Positions 8,145-16,431 are shown, counted from the first letter of the stretch. The stretch is 40,666 nt of DNA from Planctomyces sp. (GCA_005798445.1 SYJG01000527.1:1-40666), one strand, 5' to 3'. Notes: generated by a model from the sequence alone, not told the origin. Program-made: numbers and translations.

Positions 8145-9231
8145 GATTGTCTCTGCGGCCTCATCGCCAGCGAACACAAACGCGCCGGTCATTGAATGGG
8201 TCGGCGAATCAGACGGCTGGCTGCGGTTGCTGGATCAGACGTTGTTGCCCTGCGAAACGAAGACGATTGACTGCCGCTCGGTCGAGCAAGTCGTCGAGGC
8301 GATCCGCTCGTTGCGAGTCCGCGGCGCACCGGCGATCGGAGTGGCGGCGGCCTACGGCGTTGTGGTCGGCCTGCGCGAGTCGGCGAGTGCGGATCGCGCA
8401 CAGTTCGACGAACAAATGCGAGTGATCACGCAGCAACTTGCCGAGAGTCGGCCAACAGCGGTGAATCTCTTCTGGGCGTTGGATCGTCAGAGAAGAGTCG
8501 CCGAGCGATCGGCAACCGCGCTGCCGACTGACGTTCTGAAGGCGTTGTTGGCCGAAGCTCGCGCGATTGAGCTCGACGATCGAGCGATGTGTGCCGCGAT
8601 CGGCCAGTACGGCACGGAGTTGCTCAACGACGGCAACACGGTGTTGACACACTGTAACGCCGGTGCGTTGGCGACGGCTGGGGACGGAACGGCGCTTGCC
8701 GTGATTTACGCGGCGGTTGCCGCAGGCAAGATGATTCGAGTGTTCGCCGACGAGACTCGACCACTGCTGCAAGGTTCGCGACTCACCGCGTGGGAACTTT
8801 CGCGGCGTGGCATACCGGTCACGGTGATCTGCGATTCGATGGCCGCAACCGTGATGCGGCAACGAAAAGTTCAAGCCGTGATCGTCGGAGCGGATCGCAT
8901 CGCGGCGAACGGTGACACGGCTAACAAGATCGGCACTTACTCGGTCGCCTGTCTCGCGAAAACACACGGCCTGCCGTTCTACGTCGCCGCTCCATCCAGC
9001 ACGTTCGACTTGTCGTTGGCCAACGGTGAACAAATCCCGATCGAAGAACGTTCGCCCACCGAGATCACTCACGGTTTCGGACGTCAGACGGCTCCCGACG
9101 GCATCGACGTCTACAATCCGGCGTTCGATGTGACGCCCGCCGAGCTGATCACGGCAATCATCACCGAGCGCGGTCTCATTCGGCCGGTGACGGCGGAGGC
9201 GATTCGTACGCTGTTGACCAGCGGTTCGTAG
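8095..9231 (+). CDS. mtnA: S-methyl-5-thioribose-1-phosphate isomerase
   Basis: MtnA converts methylthioribose-1-phosphate to methylthioribulose-1-phosphate in methionine salvage. The core runs from IEWVG and LLDQTLLPCE through RVRGAPAIGVAAAYG. The catalytic Cys is in LTHCNAG and the catalytic Asp in VGADRIAANGD; NKIGTY and FYVAAP follow as expected. The length is 378 residues. The N-terminal 32 or so residues before IEWVG are non-conserved and partly encoded by a palindromic element. In frame, the only ATG, GTG or TTG codons between the tatC stop and the core (ATG 8095, GTG 8065) lie inside that element. Its TAG stop lies in another element, so this gene is bounded by repeats at both ends. 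Confidence 0.93.
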   Translation: MDEATTEADGTRNVPATIVSAASSPANTNAPVIEWVGESDGWLRLLDQTLLPCETKTIDCRSVEQVVEAIRSLRVRGAPAIGVAAAYGVVVGLRESASADRAQFDEQMRVITQQLAESRPTAVNLFWALDRQRRVAERSATALPTDVLKALLAEARAIELDDRAMCAAIGQYGTELLNDGNTVLTHCNAGALATAGDGTALAVIYAAVAAGKMIRVFADETRPLLQGSRLTAWELSRRGIPVTVICDSMAATVMRQRKVQAVIVGADRIAANGDTANKIGTYSVACLAKTHGLPFYVAAPSSTFDLSLANGEQIPIEERSPTEITHGFGRQTAPDGIDVYNPAFDVTPAELITAIITERGLIRPVTAEAIRTLLTSGS

Positions 9232-9279
9232 GTTGGGCACTCTTGCCCGACTCCGGACGGGCAAGAGTGCCCATCCTAC
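9228..9279. repeat. GTAG-headed palindrome providing stops for mtnA and tsaE
   Basis: A 52-bp element with arms GTAGG(T/A)TGGGCACTCTTG, one mismatch in 22, and a short loop. TAG 9229-9231 stops mtnA on the plus strand and the mirrored TAG (CTA at 9276-9278) stops tsaE on the minus strand. The stem may also act as a bidirectional terminator. Confidence 0.88.
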
Positions 9280-9761
9280 ATCAGCCGAGACAACACTCGC
9301 TGCGAGACGGGGCCGCTGGCGGTGATCCGAAATCGTCGAGCGGTCGGCGCGAGTACGGTCACTTCGATCCGCAGGACGTCGCGCGGTAACTCCGAGGCGA
9401 CTCGGTCGGCCCATTCCACGAAGCAGACGCCGTCGCCGCCGAAGTACTCCTCCGCACCAAGATCGGCAAAGGCTCGCACGTCGCGAAGTCGGTAGGTGTC
9501 GAAGTGATAGACCGGCAATCGTCCGAAGTACTCCTGAATCAACACGAACGTCGGACTGCTGACGCTGCTGGGATCTGCTCCTAAAGCAGTCGCCGTCGCG
9601 CGAACCAATCGCGTCTTGCCGGCTCCCAGCGGTCCGATCAAACCGACGACCAAACCCGGCTCGGCGGCATCTGCGATCATCGCACCCAGCGCATCGGTGT
9701 CGTGCTCGTTGAGAGCCTCGTACTCGAAGGGAGGTTGTGTTGGCTCTGCGAGGGAACTCAT
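9276..9761 (-). CDS. tsaE: tRNA threonylcarbamoyladenosine biosynthesis ATPase TsaE
   Basis: TsaE is the P-loop ATPase that works with TsaB and TsaD in making t6A at position 37 of ANN-decoding tRNAs. The 161-residue product has the Walker A motif GPLGAGKT, then SPTFVLIQEY, YHFDTYRL and FVEWADRV, all typical of the family. The start at 9761 is preferred over 9818 because its ATG overlaps the TGA of the upstream DUF167 gene (ATGA at 9758-9761), a sign of translational coupling. The C terminus ends at a palindromic element that supplies its TAG. Confidence 0.93.
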   Translation of the reverse strand: MSSLAEPTQPPFEYEALNEHDTDALGAMIADAAEPGLVVGLIGPLGAGKTRLVRATATALGADPSSVSSPTFVLIQEYFGRLPVYHFDTYRLRDVRAFADLGAEEYFGGDGVCFVEWADRVASELPRDVLRIEVTVLAPTARRFRITASGPVSQRVLSRLM

Positions 9762-10066
9762 GCGTCCTCCAACACCGACCGGAGTCGTTCCGCCAAATCG
9801 GCGAGTGAGATTCCACAAACCAAGACTCGCTTCTGCGGCGAGGTGGCTCCCGACAACAGCGACACTTGCGAATGTTTCAAGCGCAGCGCATCGACAATCG
9901 TTTCGAGGACCGCGTCGGTCGCCTTGCCACGTTCCGGCGCTTGCGTGACTTGCACCTTTAACGCTCCGGCATGTTCACCCGCCAATCTGTTGCGACGCGC
10001 TCCCGGCTGAGCCTTCACCGGCACGATGACTCCCTGCGGATGTTCTTCCAACGCGATCACGATCAA
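9758..10066 (-). CDS. DUF167 (YggU-family) small protein
   Basis: A 102-residue protein with the family hallmarks VPVKAQPGARRNRL near residue 16, LKVQVTQAPERGKAT and LLSGATSPQKRVLV. The DUF167/YggU fold is small and conserved in bacteria and archaea, without a settled function. The start is uncertain: TTG at 10064-10066 or a GTG two codons later, as no ATG is available before the conserved region. It overlaps tsaE by four bases. A palindromic element lies just upstream, between this gene and the nucleoside transporter. Confidence 0.85.
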   Translation of the reverse strand: MIVIALEEHPQGVIVPVKAQPGARRNRLAGEHAGALKVQVTQAPERGKATDAVLETIVDALRLKHSQVSLLSGATSPQKRVLVCGISLADLAERLRSVLEDA

Positions 10067-10081
10067 GTCTTCGTAGTCTTC

Positions 10082-10157
10082 GTAGGGTGGGTCGAGTCAT
10101 CGAGACCCACCAGCAGGAACCGTGAATGGTGGGTCTCGATGACTCGACCTACCCTAC
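10082..10157. repeat. GTAG-headed palindrome between transporter and DUF167 genes
   Basis: Arms 10082-10111 and 10128-10157 are inverted repeats with one mismatch in 30, beginning GTAGGGTGGGTCGAGTC. Each arm folds on itself (GGTGGGTC/GACCCACC). Left of the transporter stop, the hexamer TAGTTG (minus strand) is repeated in tandem up to the element head, so three in-frame TAG codons lie in a row. Confidence 0.88.
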
Positions 10158-10165
10158 AACTACAA

Positions 10166-11389
10166 CTACAGCAGCACTCCGGCGACACATGCCGTCATGA
10201 AGCAGGCCAGAGTGCCGCCGAGCATGGCTCGCAGACCCAACCGAGCCAAGTCGCCCCGACGCTCCGGGGCCATCGCGCCGATGCCGCCAATCTGAATGCC
10301 GATCGAACCGAAATTCGCGAAGCCACACAAGGCATACGTCAGAATCACTCGCGAACGATCCATCAGCACGACGCCTAAATCCGGCTTGTTAGTCCAATCG
10401 GACATGCGTTGGTAGGCGACCAACTCGTTGGTCACCATCCGCAATCCCAGCAGTTCGCCGGCGCGAGAGCAGTCCTGGGACGGAATCCCCATAACCCACG
10501 CGATCGGCCAAAACAGGTGCGCAAAGACCGCCGAAAGTGACCAGGTCTTTTGACCAAAATAGAACTCGCCGATCGATGCCAGCATCCAATCCAACAGCGC
10601 CATCAATCCCAGGAACGCGATCAGCATCGCAGCGACGTTGAGCGCCAACTTCAGCCCTTCCGAGGCACCTTCCGCTGCGGCGTCGATGAGGTTGACGTTC
10701 GTCAGCGGCAACGAACTGGCGGAGACGCCCGCCGTTTCTGGTTGATCGACTTCCGGCTGCATGATCTTGGCGATGACCAGAGTTGCCGGAGCGGCGATCA
10801 CCGACGCGGTCATCAAGTGTCCGGCGTCGATCCCCATGCCAACGTACAACGCCAAGACGCCGCCCGCGATCGTCGCGAATCCGCCGATCATGATCGCCAT
10901 CAACTCAGAGTTCGTCATCGTCGCGACATACGGCTTGACCACCAGCGGAGCTTCCGTCTGGCCAACGACGATGTTCGCGGCGGTCGAAAGGCTCTCGGCT
11001 CCGGAGGTCTTCATCGTTCGCTGCATGACCCACGCCATCGCTTGCACGATTCGTTGCATGACTCCCAAGTAGTACAGCACCGACATCAGCGACGAGAAAA
11101 AGATGATCGTCGGCAGCACTCGAAACGCGAAGTAGTGGTGCTTGTACTCTTTGTCGAATACGAATTTCGAGCCGACATCGACGAAGTCGAGAACTTTTGT
11201 GAACAGCTCGCCGAGCGCGTCGAACAGGAGCCGGCCGGGGACCGTCCGCAGCGTCAACCAGGCGAATACGAATTGCAGAACCATGCCGATCAGTACCACG
11301 CGCCACGGAAACCGCCGTCGATGAGTGCTCATCAGCCACGCGAGTCCGATCATCACGAACAATCCGAACGCACTGATAACGCGATCCAT
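10166..11389 (-). CDS. Concentrative nucleoside transporter (CNT/NupC family)
   Basis: A 407-residue inner-membrane protein that imports nucleosides with a cation gradient. The N-terminal helices, then RVLPTIIFFSSLMSVLYYLG, GQTEAPLVVKPYV (the family's substrate-binding GQTEAP), and the C-terminal CGFANFGSIGIQIGGIGAMA with PERR are diagnostic. The start at 11389 (MDRVISAFGL) is chosen because the upstream 53 residues of the open frame are unlike the family, and GGAAAGG lies just before it. The stop is followed by tandem TAGTTG leading into a palindromic element. It probably heads a transcript with the DUF167 gene and tsaE, though an element intervenes. Confidence 0.93.
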   Translation of the reverse strand: MDRVISAFGLFVMIGLAWLMSTHRRRFPWRVVLIGMVLQFVFAWLTLRTVPGRLLFDALGELFTKVLDFVDVGSKFVFDKEYKHHYFAFRVLPTIIFFSSLMSVLYYLGVMQRIVQAMAWVMQRTMKTSGAESLSTAANIVVGQTEAPLVVKPYVATMTNSELMAIMIGGFATIAGGVLALYVGMGIDAGHLMTASVIAAPATLVIAKIMQPEVDQPETAGVSASSLPLTNVNLIDAAAEGASEGLKLALNVAAMLIAFLGLMALLDWMLASIGEFYFGQKTWSLSAVFAHLFWPIAWVMGIPSQDCSRAGELLGLRMVTNELVAYQRMSDWTNKPDLGVVLMDRSRVILTYALCGFANFGSIGIQIGGIGAMAPERRGDLARLGLRAMLGGTLACFMTACVAGVLL

Positions 11390-11501
11390 GAGTGACCTTT
11401 CCTCGTCGTGGAGGACTCGCTGTGGTCGGCCAGTGTCCGCAACGCGCAGCATTCGACCCGTCGCGTCCGACACTCGCAAGGGACGGCGATTTCTGATTTT
11501 T

Positions 11502-11571
11502 GATTTTTGATTGTCGATTTTTGATTGAGAATGCAGACTGCGATTCAATCAAAAATCGGCAATCGACAATC
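11502..11571. repeat. AT-rich inverted repeat in a divergent promoter region
   Basis: Arms 11502-11527 and 11546-11571 (GATTTTTGATTG / CAATCAAAAATC core) pair with about 4 mismatches in 26. It is AT-rich, unlike the GTAG elements, and lies between the divergent transporter and esterase genes, where it could act in regulation or be a different repeat family. Confidence 0.6.
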
Positions 11572-11608
11572 CTCCACCATCATTCGCAATTCACACAAGG
11601 AACCATTC

Positions 11609-12343
11609 ATGGCAATGCGACGCGAGACTCTGGGCGGCTTGACATGCCGCATCATTAGCCGGCTCCCAGAGGGTGTGCCCCCCAAATTGGTGGTCGTGCT
11701 GTGCCACGGTTTCGGTGCGCCAGGACACGACTTAGTGCCGATTGCCGACGAGTTGTTCGAGCTGTGTCCCGCTTTGGCGGATTCGGTCGAGGTGATCTTT
11801 CCCGCCGCACCGCTGAGCCTCGATCACCTCGGCATGCTCGGCGGCCGAGCGTGGTGGCACATCGACATGAACGAGCTGATCGGAGCGATCGAGCACGGCA
11901 ACCTCCGCATCTTGCGAGACCGTCGTCCCGAGGGAATCGACGACGCTCGTGAGTTGCTGCTCGGAGTGCTGAACGACGTACAGCAAAAAACAAATCTGCC
12001 GCGAGGCCGTTTCGTGCTCGGAGGTTTCTCGCAAGGCTCGATGCTCGCTGTCGAGGCCGCGCTCCACTGGTCTGAGCCTCCCGGTGGACTGTGCCTGTGG
12101 TCGAGTACGCTGGTCAGCGAGGCTCAGTGGCGTGCAAATGTGACTCGCTTGAGAAACATCCCCGTCGTGCAAAGCCACGGACGTCAAGACCCGATCTTGC
12201 CATTCGCCACCGCAGTCGCACTGCGCGACCTACTGATCGAAGCCGACGCGAAAATGAACTTCATCGAGTTCGACGGCCCACACACGATCACGCTCGCTGG
12301 CTTGCAAGCGCTGGTGGAGATGCTTGAGCGAATGGGTTCGTAG
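11609..12343 (+). CDS. Phospholipase/carboxylesterase (alpha/beta hydrolase)
   Basis: A 244-residue serine hydrolase of the phospholipase/carboxylesterase family. CHGFGAPGHDL near the start forms the oxyanion region, GFSQG carries the nucleophile Ser, HGRQDPILPF the acid Asp and GPHTI the catalytic His, so the triad is complete. No signal peptide is seen, which suggests a cytoplasmic esterase. The ATG at 11609 follows AAGGAA, and the frame upstream of it is repeat-derived. The TAG stop belongs to the palindromic element shared with the convergent DUF2071 gene. The natural substrate cannot be told. Confidence 0.88.
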   Translation: MAMRRETLGGLTCRIISRLPEGVPPKLVVVLCHGFGAPGHDLVPIADELFELCPALADSVEVIFPAAPLSLDHLGMLGGRAWWHIDMNELIGAIEHGNLRILRDRRPEGIDDARELLLGVLNDVQQKTNLPRGRFVLGGFSQGSMLAVEAALHWSEPPGGLCLWSSTLVSEAQWRANVTRLRNIPVVQSHGRQDPILPFATAVALRDLLIEADAKMNFIEFDGPHTITLAGLQALVEMLERMGS

Positions 12344-12428
12344 GGTGGGATCAGCGCAGCGCCGGCCCACCAAAGCAAGATTCGACCCGCATCAATGGTG
12401 GGCCGGCGCTGCGCTGGTCCCACCCTAC
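12340..12428. repeat. GTAG-headed palindrome providing stops for two convergent genes
   Basis: Arms 12340-12371 and 12397-12428 are inverted repeats with one mismatch in 32, starting GTAGGGTGGGA. TAG 12341-12343 ends the esterase gene and the mirrored TAG (CTA 12425-12427) ends the DUF2071 gene. Each arm contains an inner GGTGGG/CCCACC hairpin. Confidence 0.9.
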
Positions 12429-13192
12429 GTCGCGATCTCGCGCAGCGGGAAGATGTCCACGCTCACGCCGGGACTGAAAAGGACGTGGGCCGGTGGAGGC
12501 ACGACGTTGATCCCGGCCGTTGAGAGCAATGATTGCTCGCAGCGCTGCAGCGTCGCGGTCTGGAGCGGATACGGCCGATGATGCACCTGTCCGCGAGCAA
12601 TCCGTCCCGGTGCCAGCTCGGTAAAGAGCAGATACCGCTCGGTCAAGAAGAACTCCAGAGTTCCCGGCTGCGCTTCTCCCTGCGGACCTCCGTGCGGCCA
12701 CCAGTCGCCGATCTCGGCGGCGACATCAATGTGTCCGGGCAACGGCGGAGGCCACAAGCGCCGACTGCGATATTCGATCCACGAGTCGTGTCGCGCGATC
12801 GACATCTCCGCGAAGAAATATCTCAGCCGCCAACGCCAGCGAGCGACTCGCACGGCGAGCGAGTTCGCCGCATCGAGACTGAAAAACCACACGCCTGGCT
12901 CGCCACGACAAGTGACGTAGGTGCGGACGTTCGTCTCGTGAAACTCCGAGACGCCTGGCAGAGCGGGGAACCACCACGGTCGCACTCCCGACATGTGAAA
13001 CAGAACCAAGCCGACCCAAGCCGAACCGTCGAACTCGTCGATTTCAACTTCCTGTGGCAACAGCGGACGAAGCTCGGCAGCGGGAACTCGCCAATGCACG
13101 AACAGCAGATCTGACCAAGTCTGATAGCCAGCGACGGAACCGGGAGGTCGAATCCGTGGGGCGAGACGATCAATTTCCGGTGGGGAAGTCAT
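12425..13192 (-). CDS. DUF2071 (YqjF-like) protein
   Basis: A 255-residue protein of the DUF2071/YqjF group. Seen are WSDLLFVHWRVPAAELRPLL near the N terminus, VGLVLFHMSGVRP, FHETNVRTYV and FFSLDAANSLAVRVAR, then FFLTERYLLF, matching family landmarks. The fold is thought to resemble acetoacetate decarboxylase, but the reaction is unknown. The ATG at 13192 was chosen because the conserved region begins shortly after; the longer frame runs into a large inverted repeat. Its TAG lies in the palindrome shared with the esterase gene. Confidence 0.85.
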   Translation of the reverse strand: MTSPPEIDRLAPRIRPPGSVAGYQTWSDLLFVHWRVPAAELRPLLPQEVEIDEFDGSAWVGLVLFHMSGVRPWWFPALPGVSEFHETNVRTYVTCRGEPGVWFFSLDAANSLAVRVARWRWRLRYFFAEMSIARHDSWIEYRSRRLWPPPLPGHIDVAAEIGDWWPHGGPQGEAQPGTLEFFLTERYLLFTELAPGRIARGQVHHRPYPLQTATLQRCEQSLLSTAGINVVPPPAHVLFSPGVSVDIFPLREIAT

Positions 13193-13270
13193 GGCGAGCG
13201 ATCCGCAATTTCCGATTTGTGATGCACAACCGAGTTCAACACCGCATTCGGAGAGCGAACGTAACCAGTT

Positions 13271-13449
13271 ACTCAAACTGAGCGGTTTTGTAATTTGCCC
13301 ACGGAGCACACGGAAAAACACGGAAGACAATCGACGAGGATCGTCGTGATGAGTGGATTAACGATCGTCACATTGAGCATCGCAACTCTCGAAGTTTTCC
13401 GTGTCCTTTCGTGTGTTCCGTGGGCCGTAACCGCTCAGTTTGAGGAGTG
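13271..13449. repeat. Large imperfect inverted repeat
   Basis: The left side from 13271 (CTCAAACTGAGCGGTT, then CCCACGGAGCACACGG) is mirrored on the right up to 13449 (CCGTGTGTTCCGTGGG, then AACCGCTCAGTTTGAG), with about 60 bases between. It has no GTAG head and forms a separate, longer family. It fills much of the 365-base gap 13193-13557, which otherwise shows nothing. Confidence 0.7.
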
Positions 13450-13557
13450 ATTGATCGGCGCAAAAGAAAACACACCGGCGAGTAGCCGGTGTGTCGTGAC
13501 TTTCGGGTGCTGTCCGCGGTGCTCGGTCCGGCGAAGAAAATCGTCGCCGTCACACGC

Positions 13558-14334
13558 TCACAGTTGCCGAGGCACCCAGTGAATCTTTTGGATTTGCTCG
13601 GCAGAGCCTGCTGCGTTGTTGCCAGGGACCGCTTCAGGCATCGGAGCCGGAACGGATTCTGCGGGCGGAGCAGGGGCTGGGCTTTGATGGTTCGGACCCA
13701 TCGGGTTGTAGAACGAGTCGGTCGTCGCGCCCGCGCCGCAGCTCGCACAGCCGCCACCGGCCGGAGGAACCGACGGAACCGTTGCGGGTGTCGGATGATT
13801 TCCGCCACAACCGGCACAGGTCCCCGGAGCCATTTGCGGAACACTGCCCGTTCCTCCGCACGAAGCACAGCCGCCTCCGCTGGGAGTCGGAGCGATGCCA
13901 CTGCCGCCGCATCCCGCGCAGCCGGTCGAGGGCATCGACATCATCGGAGCACCGCCGGCACAGCCAGCGCATCCGCTGGCCATCGGCATCATGCCCATGG
14001 CTGGTTGTGGAATCCCTTGCCAATCTTCGCCGGTGTAGACGACCGAGCCATCGTAGCCGTACATCGCGGCCTCGGCCGGCATTCCGTATTTGTTCTTGGA
14101 CTTCTTGCGGCCGTGATGATGCCCGCAAGCACAAGCGGCTTCGTGTTCACATCCGCCACATTCCGATTGGCATCCGCGGTTGCCACCGCGAAATTTGTCG
14201 GTGATTTTTTGCAGGCACGATCGTTGGCCGCAGCCAGAGTCACAGCTTGACTGGCAACTTGTCTGACATGTGTGACAGCCGACGGCGCTGACAGTCAGAA
14301 GCAGTCCCAGGCAAATTCGCAAAGCGGTCTTCAT
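13558..14334 (-). CDS. Cysteine-rich secreted lipoprotein of unknown function
   Basis: A 258-residue exported protein. MKTALRICLGLLLTVSAVGC is a lipoprotein signal peptide with Cys at +1 of the lipobox (residue 20). A Cys-rich stretch CHTCQTSCQSSCDSGCG follows, then a His/Lys-rich patch (ACGHHHGRKKSKNK). The second half has five or six CAGC or CASC motifs followed by Gly-rich spacers, separated by Met/Pro/Gly. The start has GAGGAA just upstream. It reads as a metal-binding or disulphide-rich surface protein, which is inference. The open frame extends further upstream but without protein-like composition. Confidence 0.75.
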   Translation of the reverse strand: MKTALRICLGLLLTVSAVGCHTCQTSCQSSCDSGCGQRSCLQKITDKFRGGNRGCQSECGGCEHEAACACGHHHGRKKSKNKYGMPAEAAMYGYDGSVVYTGEDWQGIPQPAMGMMPMASGCAGCAGGAPMMSMPSTGCAGCGGSGIAPTPSGGGCASCGGTGSVPQMAPGTCAGCGGNHPTPATVPSVPPAGGGCASCGAGATTDSFYNPMGPNHQSPAPAPPAESVPAPMPEAVPGNNAAGSAEQIQKIHWVPRQL

Positions 14335-14701
14335 GGCGTTCCTCAGGCGAGGGAGTGAACAGTTCCGTGTGATCCAACATGGACTCGCAGAACATTCACG
14401 GAGTCTCCGCCAAACAAAATCTTCGGCGGCTACCTCCTTCCATCGGCCTTGTGGCTTGGCAAACTTTACGGATTGTCCGGGTTGTGCCGGCGGGTGCAGG
14501 CAGAAGGCAGAAGGTGGTGGGCACAGAATGGCTGACGCCGTCTGCCTTCTGCCCATTGCTCCCGGAGGCTTCCGGCAGAATCGGCAGGCTCGCTGTGGAG
14601 CAGTCGCCATTGCGGGCGAAAATCCTTTCGGCTTCAGAATTTCAAGGCTATCTTCACGGTCGCGTCCCACCGTCCCGAAGCGTTCCGCGCGGGAAGTCAT
14701 C
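14335..14701. other. Divergent intergenic region
   Basis: This 367-base region separates the lipoprotein and M24-like genes and should hold both promoters. A short inverted repeat with arms around 14499-14511 and 14541-14553 (GGCAGAAGGCAGA core) is the only structure I see. Confidence 0.45.
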
Positions 14702-15862
14702 ATGGCAAGTTTGGTCGAACCACCTCCCTTTCAATCGTCAGGCGAACTGCCGGTCATCAGCCCCGAGCGGGCCAATGACATTGACCAAAAACACGAGCGG
14801 GTTGCTCAATTCCTGAAGGAAAACCGGTTCGCCGCTCTGTTGTTGCAGCGGCCGGCCAATTTGGTCTGGTTCACCAGCGGGTCGGACTTCACGCGTAACG
14901 GTTCATCGGACACGACCGCTTCGCTGTTCTTGCTGCCGGAGGCTCGCGTCGTTTTGACGAGCAACGTCGATTCGGCGCAGTTTTTCGAGGGGTCGTTGGC
15001 TGGTCTCGGATTTCAGCTCAAAGAGCGACCGTGGCATGAGCCGCCATCTGTTTTGGTGGCAGATGTTTGCCGCGGCCGACACGTCGCCTGCGACACAGGT
15101 TTCGGTCGAACGACCGATGTCTCGGCGAAACTGCTCGATCTGCGACTGCCATTGAATTCGCTGGAGTGCGAGCGACTGCGCGAACTGGGTCTGCACGTCG
15201 CGCACGCGGTCGAGGCGACCGCTCGCAATTTTGAGCACGGCATCTCCGAGGCGGAGATCGCGGCTCAGTTGGCGCATCGACTGCTCAAACACAAAGTGGT
15301 GCCGGAGCGCATCCAAGTCTGCGCCGATGGAATCTCGAACCGATTCCGGCATTGGACTCCCAGCAGCGAACCGGTCGAACGATTCTGCTCCTTGACCGCG
15401 ATCGGTCGCCGCGACGGCTTGTGCGCGGGAGTGACTCGCACCGTCTGCTTCGGAGAAGTTCCGGACGAGTTGCGTGCGTCGTATCTCATCGCGCTGATGA
15501 CGCAGGCAACTGGGATGTATTTCTCGCAAGCCACCTGGGCGATTCGCGAAACTTGGAAGCGCGTGGCTCGCATCTACGAAAAGTTCGGCCATGCGGAGGA
15601 ATGGGAATTCGCCGACCAGGCGGAAATCATTGGCTACGAACCGTGCGAAGTTCGCGTGACTCCGAACAGCGATTTCGTGCTGCGAGCGGGCATGCCGATG
15701 TACTGGCATCCGTCGGTTGGCTCCGCCAACATCGGCGACACGATGTTGATTGGTCCCAACGGCCTCGAAGTGCTGACTCCCACCGAGCAATGGCCGATGT
15801 CCAAAGTCGATGTCAAAGGCGCACCAATCCTGCGACCTGACATCTTGCAACGCACGGTTTGA
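14702..15862 (+). CDS. M24-fold protein lacking metal ligands (Xaa-Pro peptidase or creatinase-like)
   Basis: The 386 residues have the two-domain layout of M24 proteins: a creatinase-type N domain (LLLQRPANLVWFTSGSDFTR) and a pita-bread C domain from about residue 160. Aligned by eye to aminopeptidase P, the two Asp ligands in the DxG...SDxTRT region are replaced (LTAIGRRDGLCAGVTRTV), the EP ligand reads HP (MYWHPSVG), and the final Glu of IEDT reads IGDT. Metal-dependent peptidase activity is therefore unlikely. Creatinase shows that the fold can work without metal, so another activity or a binding role is possible. The start is inferred from the domain boundary and the overlapping divergent gene. 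Confidence 0.8.
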   Translation: MASLVEPPPFQSSGELPVISPERANDIDQKHERVAQFLKENRFAALLLQRPANLVWFTSGSDFTRNGSSDTTASLFLLPEARVVLTSNVDSAQFFEGSLAGLGFQLKERPWHEPPSVLVADVCRGRHVACDTGFGRTTDVSAKLLDLRLPLNSLECERLRELGLHVAHAVEATARNFEHGISEAEIAAQLAHRLLKHKVVPERIQVCADGISNRFRHWTPSSEPVERFCSLTAIGRRDGLCAGVTRTVCFGEVPDELRASYLIALMTQATGMYFSQATWAIRETWKRVARIYEKFGHAEEWEFADQAEIIGYEPCEVRVTPNSDFVLRAGMPMYWHPSVGSANIGDTMLIGPNGLEVLTPTEQWPMSKVDVKGAPILRPDILQRTV

Positions 15863-16008
15863 CCAAAGGCTCTGCTTGAGACCCCCGATGGAGGCCGGTA
15901 TAAACGCCCCCCTTCTCGGCTTCGATTCTGAACGATTGCGGACATGCTCTTCACAGACGGTCAGTGGACCGGTGCGGTTTGATGGCATGTCCTCACAGGG
16001 GGCAGGGC

Positions 16009-16416
16009 ATGTGCTGTTACGACTTCACGCCGGTTTCGGCAAGCGTCTATGACCAAGCGTGGCGAGAAGCGTTTCGCCACAAGTGGATCGAGAGTCAAAA
16101 ACGGGGCTTCGATTTGGGACGTGCCGCGATCAAGGATTGGGACGAGCGGCACTTCAAGAAGTTCTATCGCTGGTGCCATTGGCAACACCTGACGGGCCGG
16201 CAGTTCTTCAAGGAGTTTCCTGAGGAGCACTTCGACCGTGTGATGGACCCACGCGATGAGATTGAGCAGCTCGTCATTGGCCAGTTCTGGGATGGACTGG
16301 AAAACTTGGAGATTTTTAATTGTGCGCTCGGATGCGGCTGGCCGACGGATCAAGTGCGAGTGGTGCTCTCAAGGTTGCAGATCAACGAAGCCCGGCTCAG
16401 CCCGCTCGTTTCCTGA
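16009..16416 (+). CDS. Conserved-looking small protein of unknown function
   Basis: A 135-residue soluble protein, not recognised. It starts CCYDF, is rich in aromatic and charged residues (WREAFRHKWIESQKRGFDLG, HFKKFYRWCHWQHL), and shows no membrane segment or known motif. The ATG at 16009 is chosen because AGGGGG lies 6 bases upstream; ATG 15982 and GTG 15964 are alternatives. Its TGA is 15 bases before murJ, so the two are probably co-transcribed. Confidence 0.65.
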   Translation: MCCYDFTPVSASVYDQAWREAFRHKWIESQKRGFDLGRAAIKDWDERHFKKFYRWCHWQHLTGRQFFKEFPEEHFDRVMDPRDEIEQLVIGQFWDGLENLEIFNCALGCGWPTDQVRVVLSRLQINEARLSPLVS

Positions 16417-16431
16417 GCGGAGTGCTCCAGC

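Noticed and set aside
8209..9816. 535-residue minus-strand frame opposite mtnA and across tsaE
   Set aside because: It conflicts with mtnA (complete catalytic motifs) and runs in another frame through tsaE; composition is Arg-rich.
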